A stretch of DNA of 64,000 bases from Acidobacteriota bacterium (GCA_013289685.1 JABCZL010000020.1:1-64000), one strand, 5' to 3'. Shown: positions 37,724 through 47,071, counted from the stretch's first letter. A program made the numbers and translations. Notes: a model not told the origin generated them from the sequence alone.

Positions 37724-37866
37724 TTCTCTCCTTGCGAAGGACGGGATTGAACCTGGCCTATTTACTTGATGCGCGAAAAGGCGTTTCTTGCGCAAAGAGT
37801 TGTAAAGAGCGGGTCAATCTTGGTAATCAGCGGGACAGAAGGGCACCGGCTGTGGAAAGAAAATAA

Positions 37867-37972
37867 GCCAGGCACCGGGGACTCACTGCACACGCAAGAG
37901 CCCGTTACCGTTGCTTCCTTCCGGACCTGGCGGGGTTGGCGGGAGTACGTCGCGTAAGACCGATGCCTGACC
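37867..37972 (-). ncRNA. ffs: Bacterial signal recognition particle RNA (4.5S type)
   Basis: On the minus strand the universal apical loop GTCCGGAAGGAAGCAAC sits between complementary flanks, with AGGTC ... GGTAAC around it, and the ends TCAGGCATCGG / CCGGTGCCTGGC pair to close a long hairpin of about 106 bases. It carries Ffh and works with FtsY, encoded at 56932. End points are approximate. Confidence 0.9.
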
Positions 37973-38235
37973 TGAATCATTCTAGCATTCAGCAAATCGT
38001 AGCTATAGCAGGCGCCGGCTCGCAGCTGGCTGTCGCGAGCGCTTCCTGCACGCGCACCGACCTCCGCGACAACTCTCGCCAAACGGCATGTGACTTTCGG
38101 TGCAAGAATCTTCCGTCAAAGCCTTCCCTTCTGGTGACGGTTGTCGAACAATGGGAGTCTAGGCTGGTAGTCTTAGGTCACAGCTGAGCAAGTTCGCGCA
38201 GGAGTGCGCTTAGAATTCCTTCTGCCCAACCCGAA

Positions 38236-40431
38236 ATGGCGCTCCAGTCATCACAACCCGACGTAATCTCTCTCAGCCAGGCCATCGACCATTACTTCGA
38301 ACTGGCCCTGTATCTGCTTGTTCTGACTGGTTTTGCAACGCTGGCCGGCACCGGCGGTCTCGACCTCCCTTCGACCATTCTGGTGGGAGGCGCGCTGGCG
38401 GTCCGCGGCTTTCTGCTGGCGAAGCGACGCCAGTTCGTGATTTCCGAGCGCTGGACCACGCCGCTGGCGGTCGCCTATTTTTTCTTTTTCGCGGCGGACT
38501 ACTTTATTTTTTCCCGCAACTTCCTGCCGGCCACCGTGCACCTGGCATTGTTCGCGGTCGTGGTGCGGATGTTTTCGCTGCGCCGCGAGCGCGACCATGT
38601 CACCCTCGCGATCCTCGCCTTCCTGATGGTTCTGGCGGCGGCTGTGCTCACCGTTGACAGCGTCTTCCTGTTCTCCTTCGCCGTGTTCATGATGATGGCC
38701 GTGGGAACGTTTGTGCTGATGGAAATGCGGAGTTCCGGGCTCGCGGCCAACATTCAGGCTCGGCATTCCAACGATCCTCAGGAACATCGCCACCTGGCCT
38801 TCGCGCTGGCGCGGGTCGCCCCGGCGTTGATGCTGATGATTCTCATCGGCGGCGGAGTTGTGTTCTTCGTGATGCCACGCATGTCGGCGGGATACATGGG
38901 CGCCTATTCGTTCGGCACTGACCTCTCGTCCGGCTTCAGTGATCGTGTCCAATTGGGGCAGATTGGCCAGATCCAGCAGTCCAGTGCAGTCGTCATGCAC
39001 ATCCAGATTGACGGCGACTCGGTCGGCCGCTCCGACCTGCATTGGCGCGGCGTGACGCTGGCGAGATTCGACGGCCATACCTGGTCCAATCGCAGAGAAC
39101 AGTTCCCCTTGCAGCGCCAGTCGAACAACACGTTTAAGGTGCCGCGAACCAACGCGGTCCTGCCGTCTGATGCCGCCTCGAGTCCGGCCCGCGAGCACCT
39201 GATCCACTACCGCGTGCTCATGGAACCGATCGGCACCAACGTCTTTTTCCTGGCGCCCTGGGCTCGCAGTATCAGTGGAGATTACCGCATGCTGGGCGCC
39301 GATCCCGGCGGCGCGGTCTACAACTTCGATTCCCAGCACGCAATCAGCCGCTACGAGGCGGACTCCGACATCGCAACCCCCGCGCCGGCGGAATTGCGCA
39401 CCGCGGGACGCAACTACCCCGTCCAGGTCGTCGCGACTTATCTGCGTCTGCCTGAGCTCGATCCGCGAGTTTCACGACTCGCCGCCCAGATCACAAATTC
39501 ATCCAGCAGCGATTTCGATAAAGCCGCCGCCATCGAGAACTATCTGCGGACGCGCTTTGGCTACACCCTGGAGTTGCCGCAGACGGCAGTAAAAGATCCC
39601 ATCGCCAATTTTCTTTTCGAGCGCAAACAGGGGCACTGCGAATACTTCGCTTCGTCGATGGCCGTCATGTTGCGCACGCTGGGCATCCCCTCGCGCGTGG
39701 TCAACGGATTCCGCACCGACGAGTTCAACGACCTCACGGGAAATTACGTGGTGCGCGCCAAAGACGCGCATGCCTGGGTGGAAGCGTACTTTCCCGGCTA
39801 CGGCTGGCAGACCTTCGATCCCACTCCGGCGGGCGCCAGCGGAACGCCGCAGGGCTGGAACCGGCTCGCGCTCTACGTCGACGCCATGGCCTCATTCTGG
39901 CGCGACTGGGTGGTTAGCTACGACACTTCGCACCAGTTCGCGCTCGGTCAGGCCGCGTTCAGCGGCACTCGCGGCATGTGGGACGGCGCCCGGAAATGGG
40001 CGCAGATCCACTATGAGGCCATGCTGAAGTGGGCGCGGCGCAGCCAGGATCGTGTGGAACATTCGCCCGGCCGCTGGGCCGTCCTCGGCGGGGCCATCGC
40101 AGTGGTTCTTCTGCTCCTTGGAAGTTTGGGCCGAATCGCCCGCCTACTGCACGAAAAATGGTTGCATGCGCATCCGGAGCGGTCGCCGGAACAGGCCGCG
40201 GCCATGTGGTATCGACGGATGGCTCGCGCTTTGGCGCGGCGTGGAATGGCAAAACCTGCGGCGCAGACACCCCAGGAGTTCGTGAAGAGAATCGAGGATA
40301 GCCGGCTCCGCGAGCCGGTCGCGCGATTTACTGCCGTGTACGAATCCGCACGCTTCGGAAATTCCGTCGACGACGCTCAGCGTTTGCCGGAATTGTATGA
40401 AGAGGTCGAGTCCGCCGCGCGGAGCCGCTAG
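38236..40431 (+). CDS. TgpA-type membrane transglutaminase-like protein
   Basis: 731 residues. Six N-terminal helices (DUF3488, about 20-225), a periplasmic linker, then a transglutaminase core with Cys in KQGHCEYFASSMAVMLRTLGIPSRVV, His in AKDAHAWVEAYF and Asp in FDPTPAG, a further helix near 610-630 (WAVLGGAIAVVLLLLGSLG), and a short DUF4129-like cytoplasmic end (MWYRRMARALARRG...). TgpA-like proteins are essential in some Gram-negatives with unknown substrate. The usual partners (MoxR ATPase, DUF58) are not adjacent here. Confidence 0.9.
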   Translation: MALQSSQPDVISLSQAIDHYFELALYLLVLTGFATLAGTGGLDLPSTILVGGALAVRGFLLAKRRQFVISERWTTPLAVAYFFFFAADYFIFSRNFLPATVHLALFAVVVRMFSLRRERDHVTLAILAFLMVLAAAVLTVDSVFLFSFAVFMMMAVGTFVLMEMRSSGLAANIQARHSNDPQEHRHLAFALARVAPALMLMILIGGGVVFFVMPRMSAGYMGAYSFGTDLSSGFSDRVQLGQIGQIQQSSAVVMHIQIDGDSVGRSDLHWRGVTLARFDGHTWSNRREQFPLQRQSNNTFKVPRTNAVLPSDAASSPAREHLIHYRVLMEPIGTNVFFLAPWARSISGDYRMLGADPGGAVYNFDSQHAISRYEADSDIATPAPAELRTAGRNYPVQVVATYLRLPELDPRVSRLAAQITNSSSSDFDKAAAIENYLRTRFGYTLELPQTAVKDPIANFLFERKQGHCEYFASSMAVMLRTLGIPSRVVNGFRTDEFNDLTGNYVVRAKDAHAWVEAYFPGYGWQTFDPTPAGASGTPQGWNRLALYVDAMASFWRDWVVSYDTSHQFALGQAAFSGTRGMWDGARKWAQIHYEAMLKWARRSQDRVEHSPGRWAVLGGAIAVVLLLLGSLGRIARLLHEKWLHAHPERSPEQAAAMWYRRMARALARRGMAKPAAQTPQEFVKRIEDSRLREPVARFTAVYESARFGNSVDDAQRLPELYEEVESAARSR

Positions 40432-40464
40432 GCACATCTCCGAAGGTCGCGCAGCAGGGCAAGG

Positions 40465-41106
40465 CTAGAACCGCCAGAACACCCCACCACCCACAAAATA
40501 GTTATGCTGCCGCGTTTTTCCCGTAGGGGCCAGCGGAAAGTCCGGTGCCCCGGACCAGAAGTCGCGAGCCTCGCCGCGGATGCTCAGCCTCTTCCAGACT
40601 TTGACGTCCAATCCGACCCCACCCTGGACTGCCGCCGAGGTCGTGGACTTGCCTGGGTTGGTGCCTCCGTAGATCAGCATTGAGTTCTGACTGATGTGGC
40701 CGAAACCAACTCCAAAGCTCACCCACGGCGAGACCGCCGTCGTTGGAAATAGATTAAGCCGGGCCCCGGGCGTCACGAATAATTCGCTGTACTGAGGAGG
40801 CACGACCGCATGCAGATAGGCTCCGCCATTGATGTCTTCGTCATGATTGACCATCACCACGGCTTCGCCGGAAACCGCGAAGATCGGAGTGACGATAAAC
40901 CGGCGGGCGTACTCAACGTCGAAACTGATGCCCTTACCGGAGGCGATGATCGTATTCGCGGCGGCCCCGCTCTTGATTCCCTGGTTGCTGATGAAGGTGC
41001 CCCCAAAGCTGCCGCCGACTTCGTTCTTTTCATCCTGCGCAACCGCCGACGCCGCTAGCATGGTCACGACCATCAGGACCGCAATCCAAAGACGTTTGAC
41101 AAACAT
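40465..41106 (-). CDS. Outer-membrane beta-barrel protein
   Basis: 213 residues from ATG 41106 (AGGAGGGG upstream). Signal peptide MFVKRLWIAVLMVVTMLAASAVAQ. The mature part alternates polar and aromatic residues in about eight strands and ends in YFVGGGVFWRF with a terminal Phe, the classic mark of BamA-targeted barrels. OmpW/OMP_b-brl-like. Function unknown. Confidence 0.82.
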   Translation of the reverse strand: MFVKRLWIAVLMVVTMLAASAVAQDEKNEVGGSFGGTFISNQGIKSGAAANTIIASGKGISFDVEYARRFIVTPIFAVSGEAVVMVNHDEDINGGAYLHAVVPPQYSELFVTPGARLNLFPTTAVSPWVSFGVGFGHISQNSMLIYGGTNPGKSTTSAAVQGGVGLDVKVWKRLSIRGEARDFWSGAPDFPLAPTGKTRQHNYFVGGGVFWRF

Positions 41107-41278
41107 TTCCCCTCCTGCGAGGTGGTTCATAAAATGTTACGGCGGTAAGACCTAGCCTAGCACGACCCCGGCTGTTTTGGACCCTTGTGTATATCTTTTC
41201 TGATGCCTCCGGATTCTCTGGCGCAAGAACCTGCGCTGCTCGATGCCGCTCTGCGGGATGCTAGAATAGAAAGATTGC

Positions 41279-42862
41279 ATGCCTGTGAGTGACCTCATTG
41301 TTAGCGGTTCCCCTGATCTCAAACCTGATCTCGGCACGGATATCGGGAATGAAAAATCTGCTGTGAATCCGCAGCCCGAACGCCCGCCCGTGCGGGCGCA
41401 GAAGGTGGGATTCGTCAGCCTAGGCTGCCCTAAGAACCTGGTGGATAGCGAAGTCATGATGGGCCTGCTGGCGCGGGCGGGAGCCGAACTCACCCGCCGC
41501 GCCGAAGACGCCGACGTGATCGTGGTGAACACCTGTTCATTTATCGAAAGCGCGCAGCAGGAGTCGGTCAACACGATCCTCGAGATGGCCGCCCACAAGA
41601 CCGGCGGCAAAGCTAAGAAACTCGTGGTCGCCGGATGCCTGGTCGAGCGCTTCCGCGACCAGATTCGCAGAGACATTCCCGAAGTAGACGCAGTTGTGGG
41701 AACCGGCGAGTTGGAAAAGATTCTCGCCGCAACCGGCTTGGCGCCCGCGCCGTTGGCGGACAGCAGCGCAAGTAGTTCGCCGTTCGTGGTCCTGCCCTCG
41801 CGGCCCGAAGGTGACGCCCGCGCTGCGCAGGGCCGCTTCTCGCGCGAGGCATGGGCTCGCGAATCGGGGGCTGGCGAATCATGGACCGGCGCTGTCGGCG
41901 ACCTGCCCAACTATCTGTACGACGACGCCACGCCCCGCATTTTGGCCACGCCGCGGCACATGGCGTACATCAAGATCGCCGAGGGCTGTGACCATCCCTG
42001 CACGTTCTGCATTATTCCCCAACTGCGGGGCCAGTTCCGCTCGCGCCGCTTCGAGTCCGTGATCGCCGAAGCCGAACGCCTCGCACAGTCCGGCGTGCGC
42101 GAGATTACCCTGATCGGCCAGGACACGACCTGCTACGGCGAAGACTTCGGCCTCAAGGACGGCCTGGCGTTATTGTTGGAGAAACTCGCCGGCATTAAAG
42201 ATCTGCGCTGGGTGCGTTTTCTGTACGCCTATCCCAACAAGATCACCGGGAAACTTCTGGACACGATCGCGCAGCACGAAAAAATCTGTTCCTACATGGA
42301 CGTTCCTCTGCAGCACGCCTCGGCCTCGGTGCTGAAACGCATGAAGCGCGGCGGCGGGGCCGAGGTCTTCCTGCGTTCGATTGCCAAAATGCGCCGCACG
42401 GTCCCGGACCTGACCCTCCGCACTTCGTTCATCGTCGGCTTTCCGGGAGAGACCGAAAAAGAATTCGAAGAACTCTGCGATTTCGTGCGCGAGGCCCAGT
42501 TTGACTGGATGGGCGCGTTCGCCTATTCCGATCAGGACGGCGCAGCCGCCTATGCTCTCGACAAGAAACTTTCCCCGCGAGAAATCGAGCGGCGCCGCAT
42601 GCACCTGATGGGAATCCAGCGTCAAATCAGCAAGAAGAAGAAGAAAGCTCTGGTCGGACAGGAGTTCGATCTTTTGCTGGAAGGCGAGTCGGAAGAAACC
42701 GAGTTGCTGCTCGAAGGCCGCACTCCCATGCACGCTCCCGAGATCGACGGCAAAGTCTTCGTGAACGACTTTCCCGAGGACCAGGACCCTCAGCCCGGCC
42801 AGTTCTATCGCTGCCAGGTCACCGCAGCGCACGATTACGACCTGGTAGCCAGAATTTTGTAG
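41279..42862 (+). CDS. rimO: Ribosomal protein S12 methylthiotransferase
   Basis: 527 residues, longer than E. coli RimO (441). N-terminal MTTase domain with Cys 50, 86 and 120 for the auxiliary cluster (VSLGCPKNLVDSE, VNTCSFIE, VAGCLVER); radical-SAM CxxxCxxC at 237-244 (EGCDHPCTFC); TRAM-like end. The extra length is an N-terminal lead of about 40 residues and an unusual Ser/Ala/Arg-rich insertion (about 152-208) between the MTTase and radical-SAM domains. It methylthiolates Asp88 of ribosomal protein S12. Confidence 0.95.
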   Translation: MPVSDLIVSGSPDLKPDLGTDIGNEKSAVNPQPERPPVRAQKVGFVSLGCPKNLVDSEVMMGLLARAGAELTRRAEDADVIVVNTCSFIESAQQESVNTILEMAAHKTGGKAKKLVVAGCLVERFRDQIRRDIPEVDAVVGTGELEKILAATGLAPAPLADSSASSSPFVVLPSRPEGDARAAQGRFSREAWARESGAGESWTGAVGDLPNYLYDDATPRILATPRHMAYIKIAEGCDHPCTFCIIPQLRGQFRSRRFESVIAEAERLAQSGVREITLIGQDTTCYGEDFGLKDGLALLLEKLAGIKDLRWVRFLYAYPNKITGKLLDTIAQHEKICSYMDVPLQHASASVLKRMKRGGGAEVFLRSIAKMRRTVPDLTLRTSFIVGFPGETEKEFEELCDFVREAQFDWMGAFAYSDQDGAAAYALDKKLSPREIERRRMHLMGIQRQISKKKKKALVGQEFDLLLEGESEETELLLEGRTPMHAPEIDGKVFVNDFPEDQDPQPGQFYRCQVTAAHDYDLVARIL

Positions 42863-42918
42863 CTGCCGGTTCCTGCACTTAGTTCCTCGATAGATCTTCG
42901 CTCTACAATACGAGTCGT

Positions 42919-43137
42919 ATGCCACGCAAGCGCACCGTCAAACTCCGCTGTCCCATCTGCAAGGAGTCCGTCAAAAGCACCGACCCGGACTTCCCTTTCT
43001 GCAGCGGTCGCTGCCGCCTCATCGATCTGGGCAAGTGGGCCAGCGGTGGCTACGTGATCTCGTCTCCCGTAACCGACGCTGAGGAAGCAATCCGAGATCG
43101 CAATCCCGAAGAGCAGGATCAAAAGGACGAATCGTGA
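42919..43137 (+). CDS. yacG: YacG-family DNA gyrase inhibitor
   Basis: 72 residues. Four-Cys zinc finger CPIC...FCSGRCRLIDLGKWASGGY is diagnostic for YacG, which binds GyrB. Acidic tail. Its stop overlaps the next start (GTGA), so it is translationally coupled to the RAYT gene, which has probably inserted directly behind it. Confidence 0.93.
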   Translation: MPRKRTVKLRCPICKESVKSTDPDFPFCSGRCRLIDLGKWASGGYVISSPVTDAEEAIRDRNPEEQDQKDES

Positions 43138-43182
43138 AGCTCGATCTCAGCCTTGCGGACAGCAGCGCCACGCCGCCGGACC

Positions 43183-43229
43183 GTAGCGCCGGCGTCCCGC
43201 CGGCTGTCGCGGGGGCGTCCCGCCCGCGC
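43183..43229 (+). repeat. REP copy 1, inside the RAYT coding start
   Basis: GTAGCGCCGGCGTCCCGCCG followed by GCTGTCGCGGGGGCGTCCCGCCCGCGC. It has two hairpins (GCCGGCG-TCC-CGCCGGC and GCGGG...CCCGC). Translated in frame as RSAGVPPAVAGASRPR. Confidence 0.85.
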
Positions 43230-43820
43230 TTCGGCGAGGTCACGATCCGCGACCGTGGCCGCCTCCCCCACTGGGAAAAAGAATCCGCGACCTACTTCAT
43301 CACCTTCCGGCTAGCTGATTCCCTGCCTAAATCCGTTCTCGATCGCATCGAATCGGAACGCGATGCCATTGTCAAGACGGCAAAGCAACTCCACCGCGAT
43401 CTCAGCCCCGACGAGCGCCGGAAGATCCAGCGTCTATCCTCCCCGATCGTCGAAAAATATCTCGATAGCGGCGCAGGCGCATGTCGCTTGAAGAATCCCA
43501 CCATCGCGGAAGAGGTAGCCAACACCTTGCGGCATTTCGACGACCAGCGCTACCGCCTCTTTGCCTGGTGCGTCATGCCCAATCATGTGCACGTAGTCGT
43601 CCGGCTCCTTCCCGGCCAGGAACTCGCAAAAGTGATTCATTCGTGGAAATCATTTACCGCAAAACGGGCGAACGCGATCCTCGGGTTGCACGGCACGTTC
43701 TGGCAAAGAGAGTACTATGACCACCTGATCCGAAACGAAAGCGAATTCGAACGTGCAGTTCAGTATGTGGCGGACAATCCGATAAAAGCGAACCTGAAAG
43801 ATTGGAAATGGGTTTGGGTG

Positions 43821-43866
43821 TGCGGGCGAGAGGCCCCCACGACAGCCGCCGAGGACGGCGGCGCTA
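43821..43866 (-). repeat. REP copy 2, inverted, at the RAYT 3' end
   Basis: The reverse complement reads GTAGCGCCGCCGTCCTCGGC then GGCTGTCGTGGGGGCCTCTC and so on, same family as copy 1 but diverged. It covers the last codons of the transposase. Confidence 0.8.
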
Positions 43867-43888
43867 CAAAACCCAGCGGCTCGTAAAT

Positions 43889-44449
43889 ATGTCCAGCCCA
43901 CCAGAACCCGCCATCGGTGCCGCCTCCGACCGTAGCGCCGGCGTCCCGCCGGCTGTCGCGGGGGCGTCCCGCCCGCGCGCGGCGCTATGGGCGACGCTGG
44001 TCGCAACGTTCTTCGGAGTAGGCCGCCTGCACCCCGCACCTGGCACGTGGGCATCGGCCGCCACGGTCCTGATCTGGGCCGCAGTCGCGCATCAGTTATC
44101 GCCCGCGCTGCGGACGCCAGGCGCCGTCGCCTTGGCCGCGCTGGTCACGCTCATCGGTATCCCCGCCGCCACTCGCGTCGCGCGGGCCTCAGCCTTGAAG
44201 GATCCGCAGTTTGTCGTGATCGACGAGGTTGCCGGACAACTGATCGCGCTGATCGCCGTCCCCCTGGCGTGGAAAACTTTCCTCGCCGGTCTTATACTTT
44301 TCAGAGCCTTCGACATCGTCAAGCCGCCTCCGGTACGCCAACTGGAGAGACTTCCAGAAGGCACCGGGATCGTGCTCGATGATGTGGCGGCAGGAATCTT
44401 CGCATTCCTGGCAATGCATCTCGTGCTGCACTTTGGGCTACTAAGTTAG
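43889..44449 (+). CDS. pgpA: Phosphatidylglycerophosphatase A with a REP-encoded N-terminal segment
   Basis: 186 residues from ATG 43889. The enzyme core begins near residue 32: LWATLVATFFGVGRLHPAPGTWASAATVL, then VVIDEVAGQLIALIAVPLAWK, a helix FLAGLILFRAFDIVKPPPVRQLERLPEGTGIVLDDVAAGI. These match PgpA, which dephosphorylates phosphatidylglycerophosphate. The first 31 residues include ASDRSAGVPPAVAGASRPR, translated from a REP, nearly identical to the start of the neighbouring RAYT. No ribosome site precedes the ATG, so the native start may have been displaced by the REP. Confidence 0.9.
   Translation: MSSPPEPAIGAASDRSAGVPPAVAGASRPRAALWATLVATFFGVGRLHPAPGTWASAATVLIWAAVAHQLSPALRTPGAVALAALVTLIGIPAATRVARASALKDPQFVVIDEVAGQLIALIAVPLAWKTFLAGLILFRAFDIVKPPPVRQLERLPEGTGIVLDDVAAGIFAFLAMHLVLHFGLLS
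43932..43978 (+). repeat. REP copy 3, inside the pgpA coding start
   Basis: Identical along its whole length to copy 1 as far as I can read. Translated in the same frame as copy 1. Confidence 0.85.
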
Positions 44450-44501
44450 TATCGAGTAACAGGAATCCTGTCCGTACTCGGTATACGCGCTGTCTTACCC
44501 C

Positions 44502-45578
44502 ATGGGATTTTCGGATCGCATCCTCGGCAGAAAAAACCTCAACGGCGGACCGCGCATTGAAATGGTAACGCCCTCGCTCGCGCTGACTGGAGGCGAGCTC
44601 CGGATCATCGGTTCGGGCTTGCGCCCGCATGAACTTCACCGTCCGAAAGTAAAATTCGGCGAGTTCGAAGGATCGATCGTTGTCAGCTCCGACGGTTTTC
44701 TGGTCACGCGCGTCCCCGAAGGCGCAACCTCAGGTCCAGTCGTGGTGGCCACCGACGGCCACGTCAGTAACCCCCAGACGGTCAAGGTTGCCGTGCCCAT
44801 CGCCGAAAATCTTCACCCCGTGACCAACCCAGCGCTCGACCCCGAAGGCAACATTTACGTGACGTTTTCCGGCTCGCGCGGCCAGAAAGTTCCGGTCGCG
44901 GTCTACAAGATCGACACCAATTACAACATCAAGCCCTTCGTGGTCGAAATGATGAACCCTACCTCCATCGCCTTCGACCGCGAGGGACAAATGTACGTCT
45001 CATCGCGCTTGGACGGCGCGGTGTACCGAGTCGCTCCCAACGGAACCATGACCACCTACGCGGAGGGCATGGGAGTGGCCACCGGGATTGCGTTCGATCG
45101 CGAGCAGAGTCTCTACGTCGGCGACCGCAACGGCACTATCTTCAAGATCGGGCGCGACCAGCAGGTCTTTGTTTTCGCCACCCTCGAGCTCAGCGTTTCC
45201 GCCTACCACCTGGCATTCAGTCCGGAAGGCGATTTGTTTGTGACCGGGCCCACCGACCGCGTATACAAAGTCGATCCCAACGGAACGGTGAGCACTTTCT
45301 ACAAGGGTCTGGGAAGGCCACAGGGACTGGCTTTCGACGTGGACGGCAATCTCTACGTCGCGGCGTCGCTCTCCGGCACGCGCGGCATCGTGAAGATTGC
45401 GCCCGACGGCCTGGCCAATCTTGAAGTCGCGGGCCAGGGTTTGGTCGGTCTCGCGTTTGCTCCCGGACGCTCCGTCATTCTCGCCACCACGAACCCCGGC
45501 GGAACGGCCTCCGGCAGCCCCGGCGCCGTGCATCATCTTTCGTGGGACATTCAGGGCCTGCCGCTCATCCCGGAATAA
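44502..45578 (+). CDS. IPT/TIG plus NHL-type beta-propeller protein
   Basis: 358 residues, no signal peptide or helix, so cytoplasmic. Residues about 18-100 form an IPT/TIG immunoglobulin-like domain (I-x-x-G-x-x-L). Residues 105-350 form a propeller with recurring N-P-x-x-[IL]-A-F-D-x-x-G-x-[ML]-Y-V-[AS], as in SMP-30/NHL proteins. Function unknown; such propellers bind ligands or hydrolyse lactones, but no metal residues are obvious. Confidence 0.8.
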   Translation: MGFSDRILGRKNLNGGPRIEMVTPSLALTGGELRIIGSGLRPHELHRPKVKFGEFEGSIVVSSDGFLVTRVPEGATSGPVVVATDGHVSNPQTVKVAVPIAENLHPVTNPALDPEGNIYVTFSGSRGQKVPVAVYKIDTNYNIKPFVVEMMNPTSIAFDREGQMYVSSRLDGAVYRVAPNGTMTTYAEGMGVATGIAFDREQSLYVGDRNGTIFKIGRDQQVFVFATLELSVSAYHLAFSPEGDLFVTGPTDRVYKVDPNGTVSTFYKGLGRPQGLAFDVDGNLYVAASLSGTRGIVKIAPDGLANLEVAGQGLVGLAFAPGRSVILATTNPGGTASGSPGAVHHLSWDIQGLPLIPE

Positions 45579-45655
45579 TCTCCGTTCGGTTTTGTCTAAT
45601 TCCGCCTTCTGTTTTTGTTTAATTCCGCCTCTCGTCTTGTCATTCTCCCCTCTTG

Positions 45656-45690
45656 TTTGTCATTCCGAACGAAGTGAGGAACCTGCTTCC
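45656..45690. repeat. Half-element of the TCATTCCGA...GAGGAA repeat
   Basis: TTGTCATTCCGAACGAAGTG and GAGGAACCTGC, related to the arms of the hairpins at 35594 and 58135. No second arm follows. Confidence 0.4.
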
Positions 45691-45750
45691 TGCGTGCGTC
45701 ACCAAACACCTCCGCTCTCGCTCCTCCGTTTTCATTTAAACTTCTAACGC

Positions 45751-46995
45751 GTGAACGCTGAAATCATTGCGGTGGGTTCCGAGATGCTTACGCCCTTCCG
45801 CATGGACACCAACTCGCTCTACCTCACCGAGCAGCTCAACCTGCTGGGCGTCGACGTAATTTTCAAGAGCATCGTCGGCGACGACCGGCGGCGCCTGGTC
45901 GCCGCGGCACAGCACGGCTTGTTTCGCTCTGACATCCTGATCTTCAGCGGCGGCCTTGGCCCCACCGAAGACGATCTGACTCGTGAGGCTGTGGCCGAAG
46001 CGCTCGGCCTGAGTCTGCGACGCGATCCCGAAATCCTGGCTCGTCTGGAGAAACGCTTTGCCGAGCGCGGCTGGAAGATGTCCGCCAACAACGCCAAGCA
46101 GGCCGACGTTCTCGAAGGCGCCAGTGTCCTTCCGAATCCAAACGGCACCGCTCCGGGGCAGTGGCTTAGCGGAGAGTTCGACGGGCGCGAGCACACCATT
46201 GTGCTGCTCCCCGGCCCTCCCCACGAAATGAAGGCGCTGTTCGAGGCCGAGGTGCGCGAGCGCCTGCGCGCCAAAGTCCCTCCGGCATTTCTCGCAGTGC
46301 GGACGCTGAAGATCGCGATGCTCGGCGAATCGGCGGTCGATGCGCGCGTCGCTCCCATCTACAAACGCTATACCGACGTCGAGACCACCATCCTGGCCGG
46401 GGCCGGAGAAATCGAGCTGCACTTCAAAAACATCGCGGCCACCGTGGATGCCGCCCAGCGCCGCGTCGACGAAGTTGCGGGCGTGGTTGAAGACGAACTG
46501 GACGACGCGGTCTACTCGCGCAACGGAGAATCTCTGGAGCAGATCGTCGGCTACTGGCTGCAGATGCGCGACGCGACCGTCGCCGTAGCGGAGTCCTGCA
46601 CCGGAGGCCTGCTCGCCGAGCGCATCACGTCGATCGGCGGCAGCTCGCGATACTTTCTCGGCGGCGCGGTCGTTTACTCCAACGCGCTGAAAACCGAACT
46701 CGCCGGAGTGCCCGCGGAAATGATCGAGCGCCACGGGGCAGTCAGCCGCGAAGTGGCGGCCGCCCTGGCCGAAGGCATCCGCTACCGCTGTGAGTCGACG
46801 CTGGGCGTGGGTATCACCGGCGTGGCGGGACCCACTGGAGGAACACCGGAAAAGCCCGTGGGCCTGGTGTTTCACGCCGTAGCCACCACCACTGGAACCG
46901 AAGTCGTCCAGCGCAATTTTCCCGGCGACCGCAAACGCATCCGCCGCTTCGCATCCACCATGGCGATGGACATGGTGAGAAAGAAACTGATGTGA
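45751..46995 (+). CDS. cinA: CinA nicotinamide-nucleotide amidohydrolase / competence-damage protein
   Basis: 414 residues from GTG 45751. N-terminal MoaB/MogA-like CinA domain (IIAVGSEMLT, FSGGLGPTEDDLTREA, LLPGPPHEM) and C-terminal amidohydrolase domain (VAVAESCTGGLLAERITSIGGSSRYFLGGAVVYSN, GVAGPTGGTPEKPVGLV). CinA deamidates NMN in pyridine-nucleotide salvage. Normal length (about 415). Confidence 0.95.
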   Translation: MNAEIIAVGSEMLTPFRMDTNSLYLTEQLNLLGVDVIFKSIVGDDRRRLVAAAQHGLFRSDILIFSGGLGPTEDDLTREAVAEALGLSLRRDPEILARLEKRFAERGWKMSANNAKQADVLEGASVLPNPNGTAPGQWLSGEFDGREHTIVLLPGPPHEMKALFEAEVRERLRAKVPPAFLAVRTLKIAMLGESAVDARVAPIYKRYTDVETTILAGAGEIELHFKNIAATVDAAQRRVDEVAGVVEDELDDAVYSRNGESLEQIVGYWLQMRDATVAVAESCTGGLLAERITSIGGSSRYFLGGAVVYSNALKTELAGVPAEMIERHGAVSREVAAALAEGIRYRCESTLGVGITGVAGPTGGTPEKPVGLVFHAVATTTGTEVVQRNFPGDRKRIRRFASTMAMDMVRKKLM

Positions 46996-46999
46996 AGTA

Positions 47000-47071
47000 A
47001 GCTCCTAGCTACTAGCTTCTAGCTGTTGGCTGCCCAGGGGTTGACTTGCTAGAAGCTAGCAGCTAGGAGCT
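47000..47071. repeat. Inverted repeat AGCTCCTAGCT...
   Basis: Arms 47000-47023 and 47048-47071, 23 of 24 matching, with a 24-base loop, filling the cinA-thpR gap. The arms consist of tandem variants of TAGCT. It could form a strong stem, as terminator or mobile hairpin. Confidence 0.75.

Larger units (their letters stand above)
43134..43886 (+). mobile_element. REP-associated tyrosine transposase (RAYT, Y1_Tnp/IS200-like) gene
   Basis: 250 residues from GTG 43134. Y1-transposase features: strand YFITFRLADSLP, HUH-type metal site CVMPNHVHVVVRL, and the catalytic Tyr region GTFWQREYYDHLIRNE, end YVADNPIKANL. RAYTs nick single-stranded DNA and are linked to spread of REP hairpins. The gene's own ends carry REP sequence: an N-terminal segment translated from a REP (43183-43229) and an inverted one across its 3' end (43821-43866), so gene and repeats form one unit. 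Domesticated RAYTs usually occur in one or few copies. Confidence 0.92.

Noticed and set aside
38251-39339. Minus-strand frame of 362 codons
   Set aside because: Antisense to the transglutaminase-like gene; Gln/His/Arg-rich with no ribosome site.
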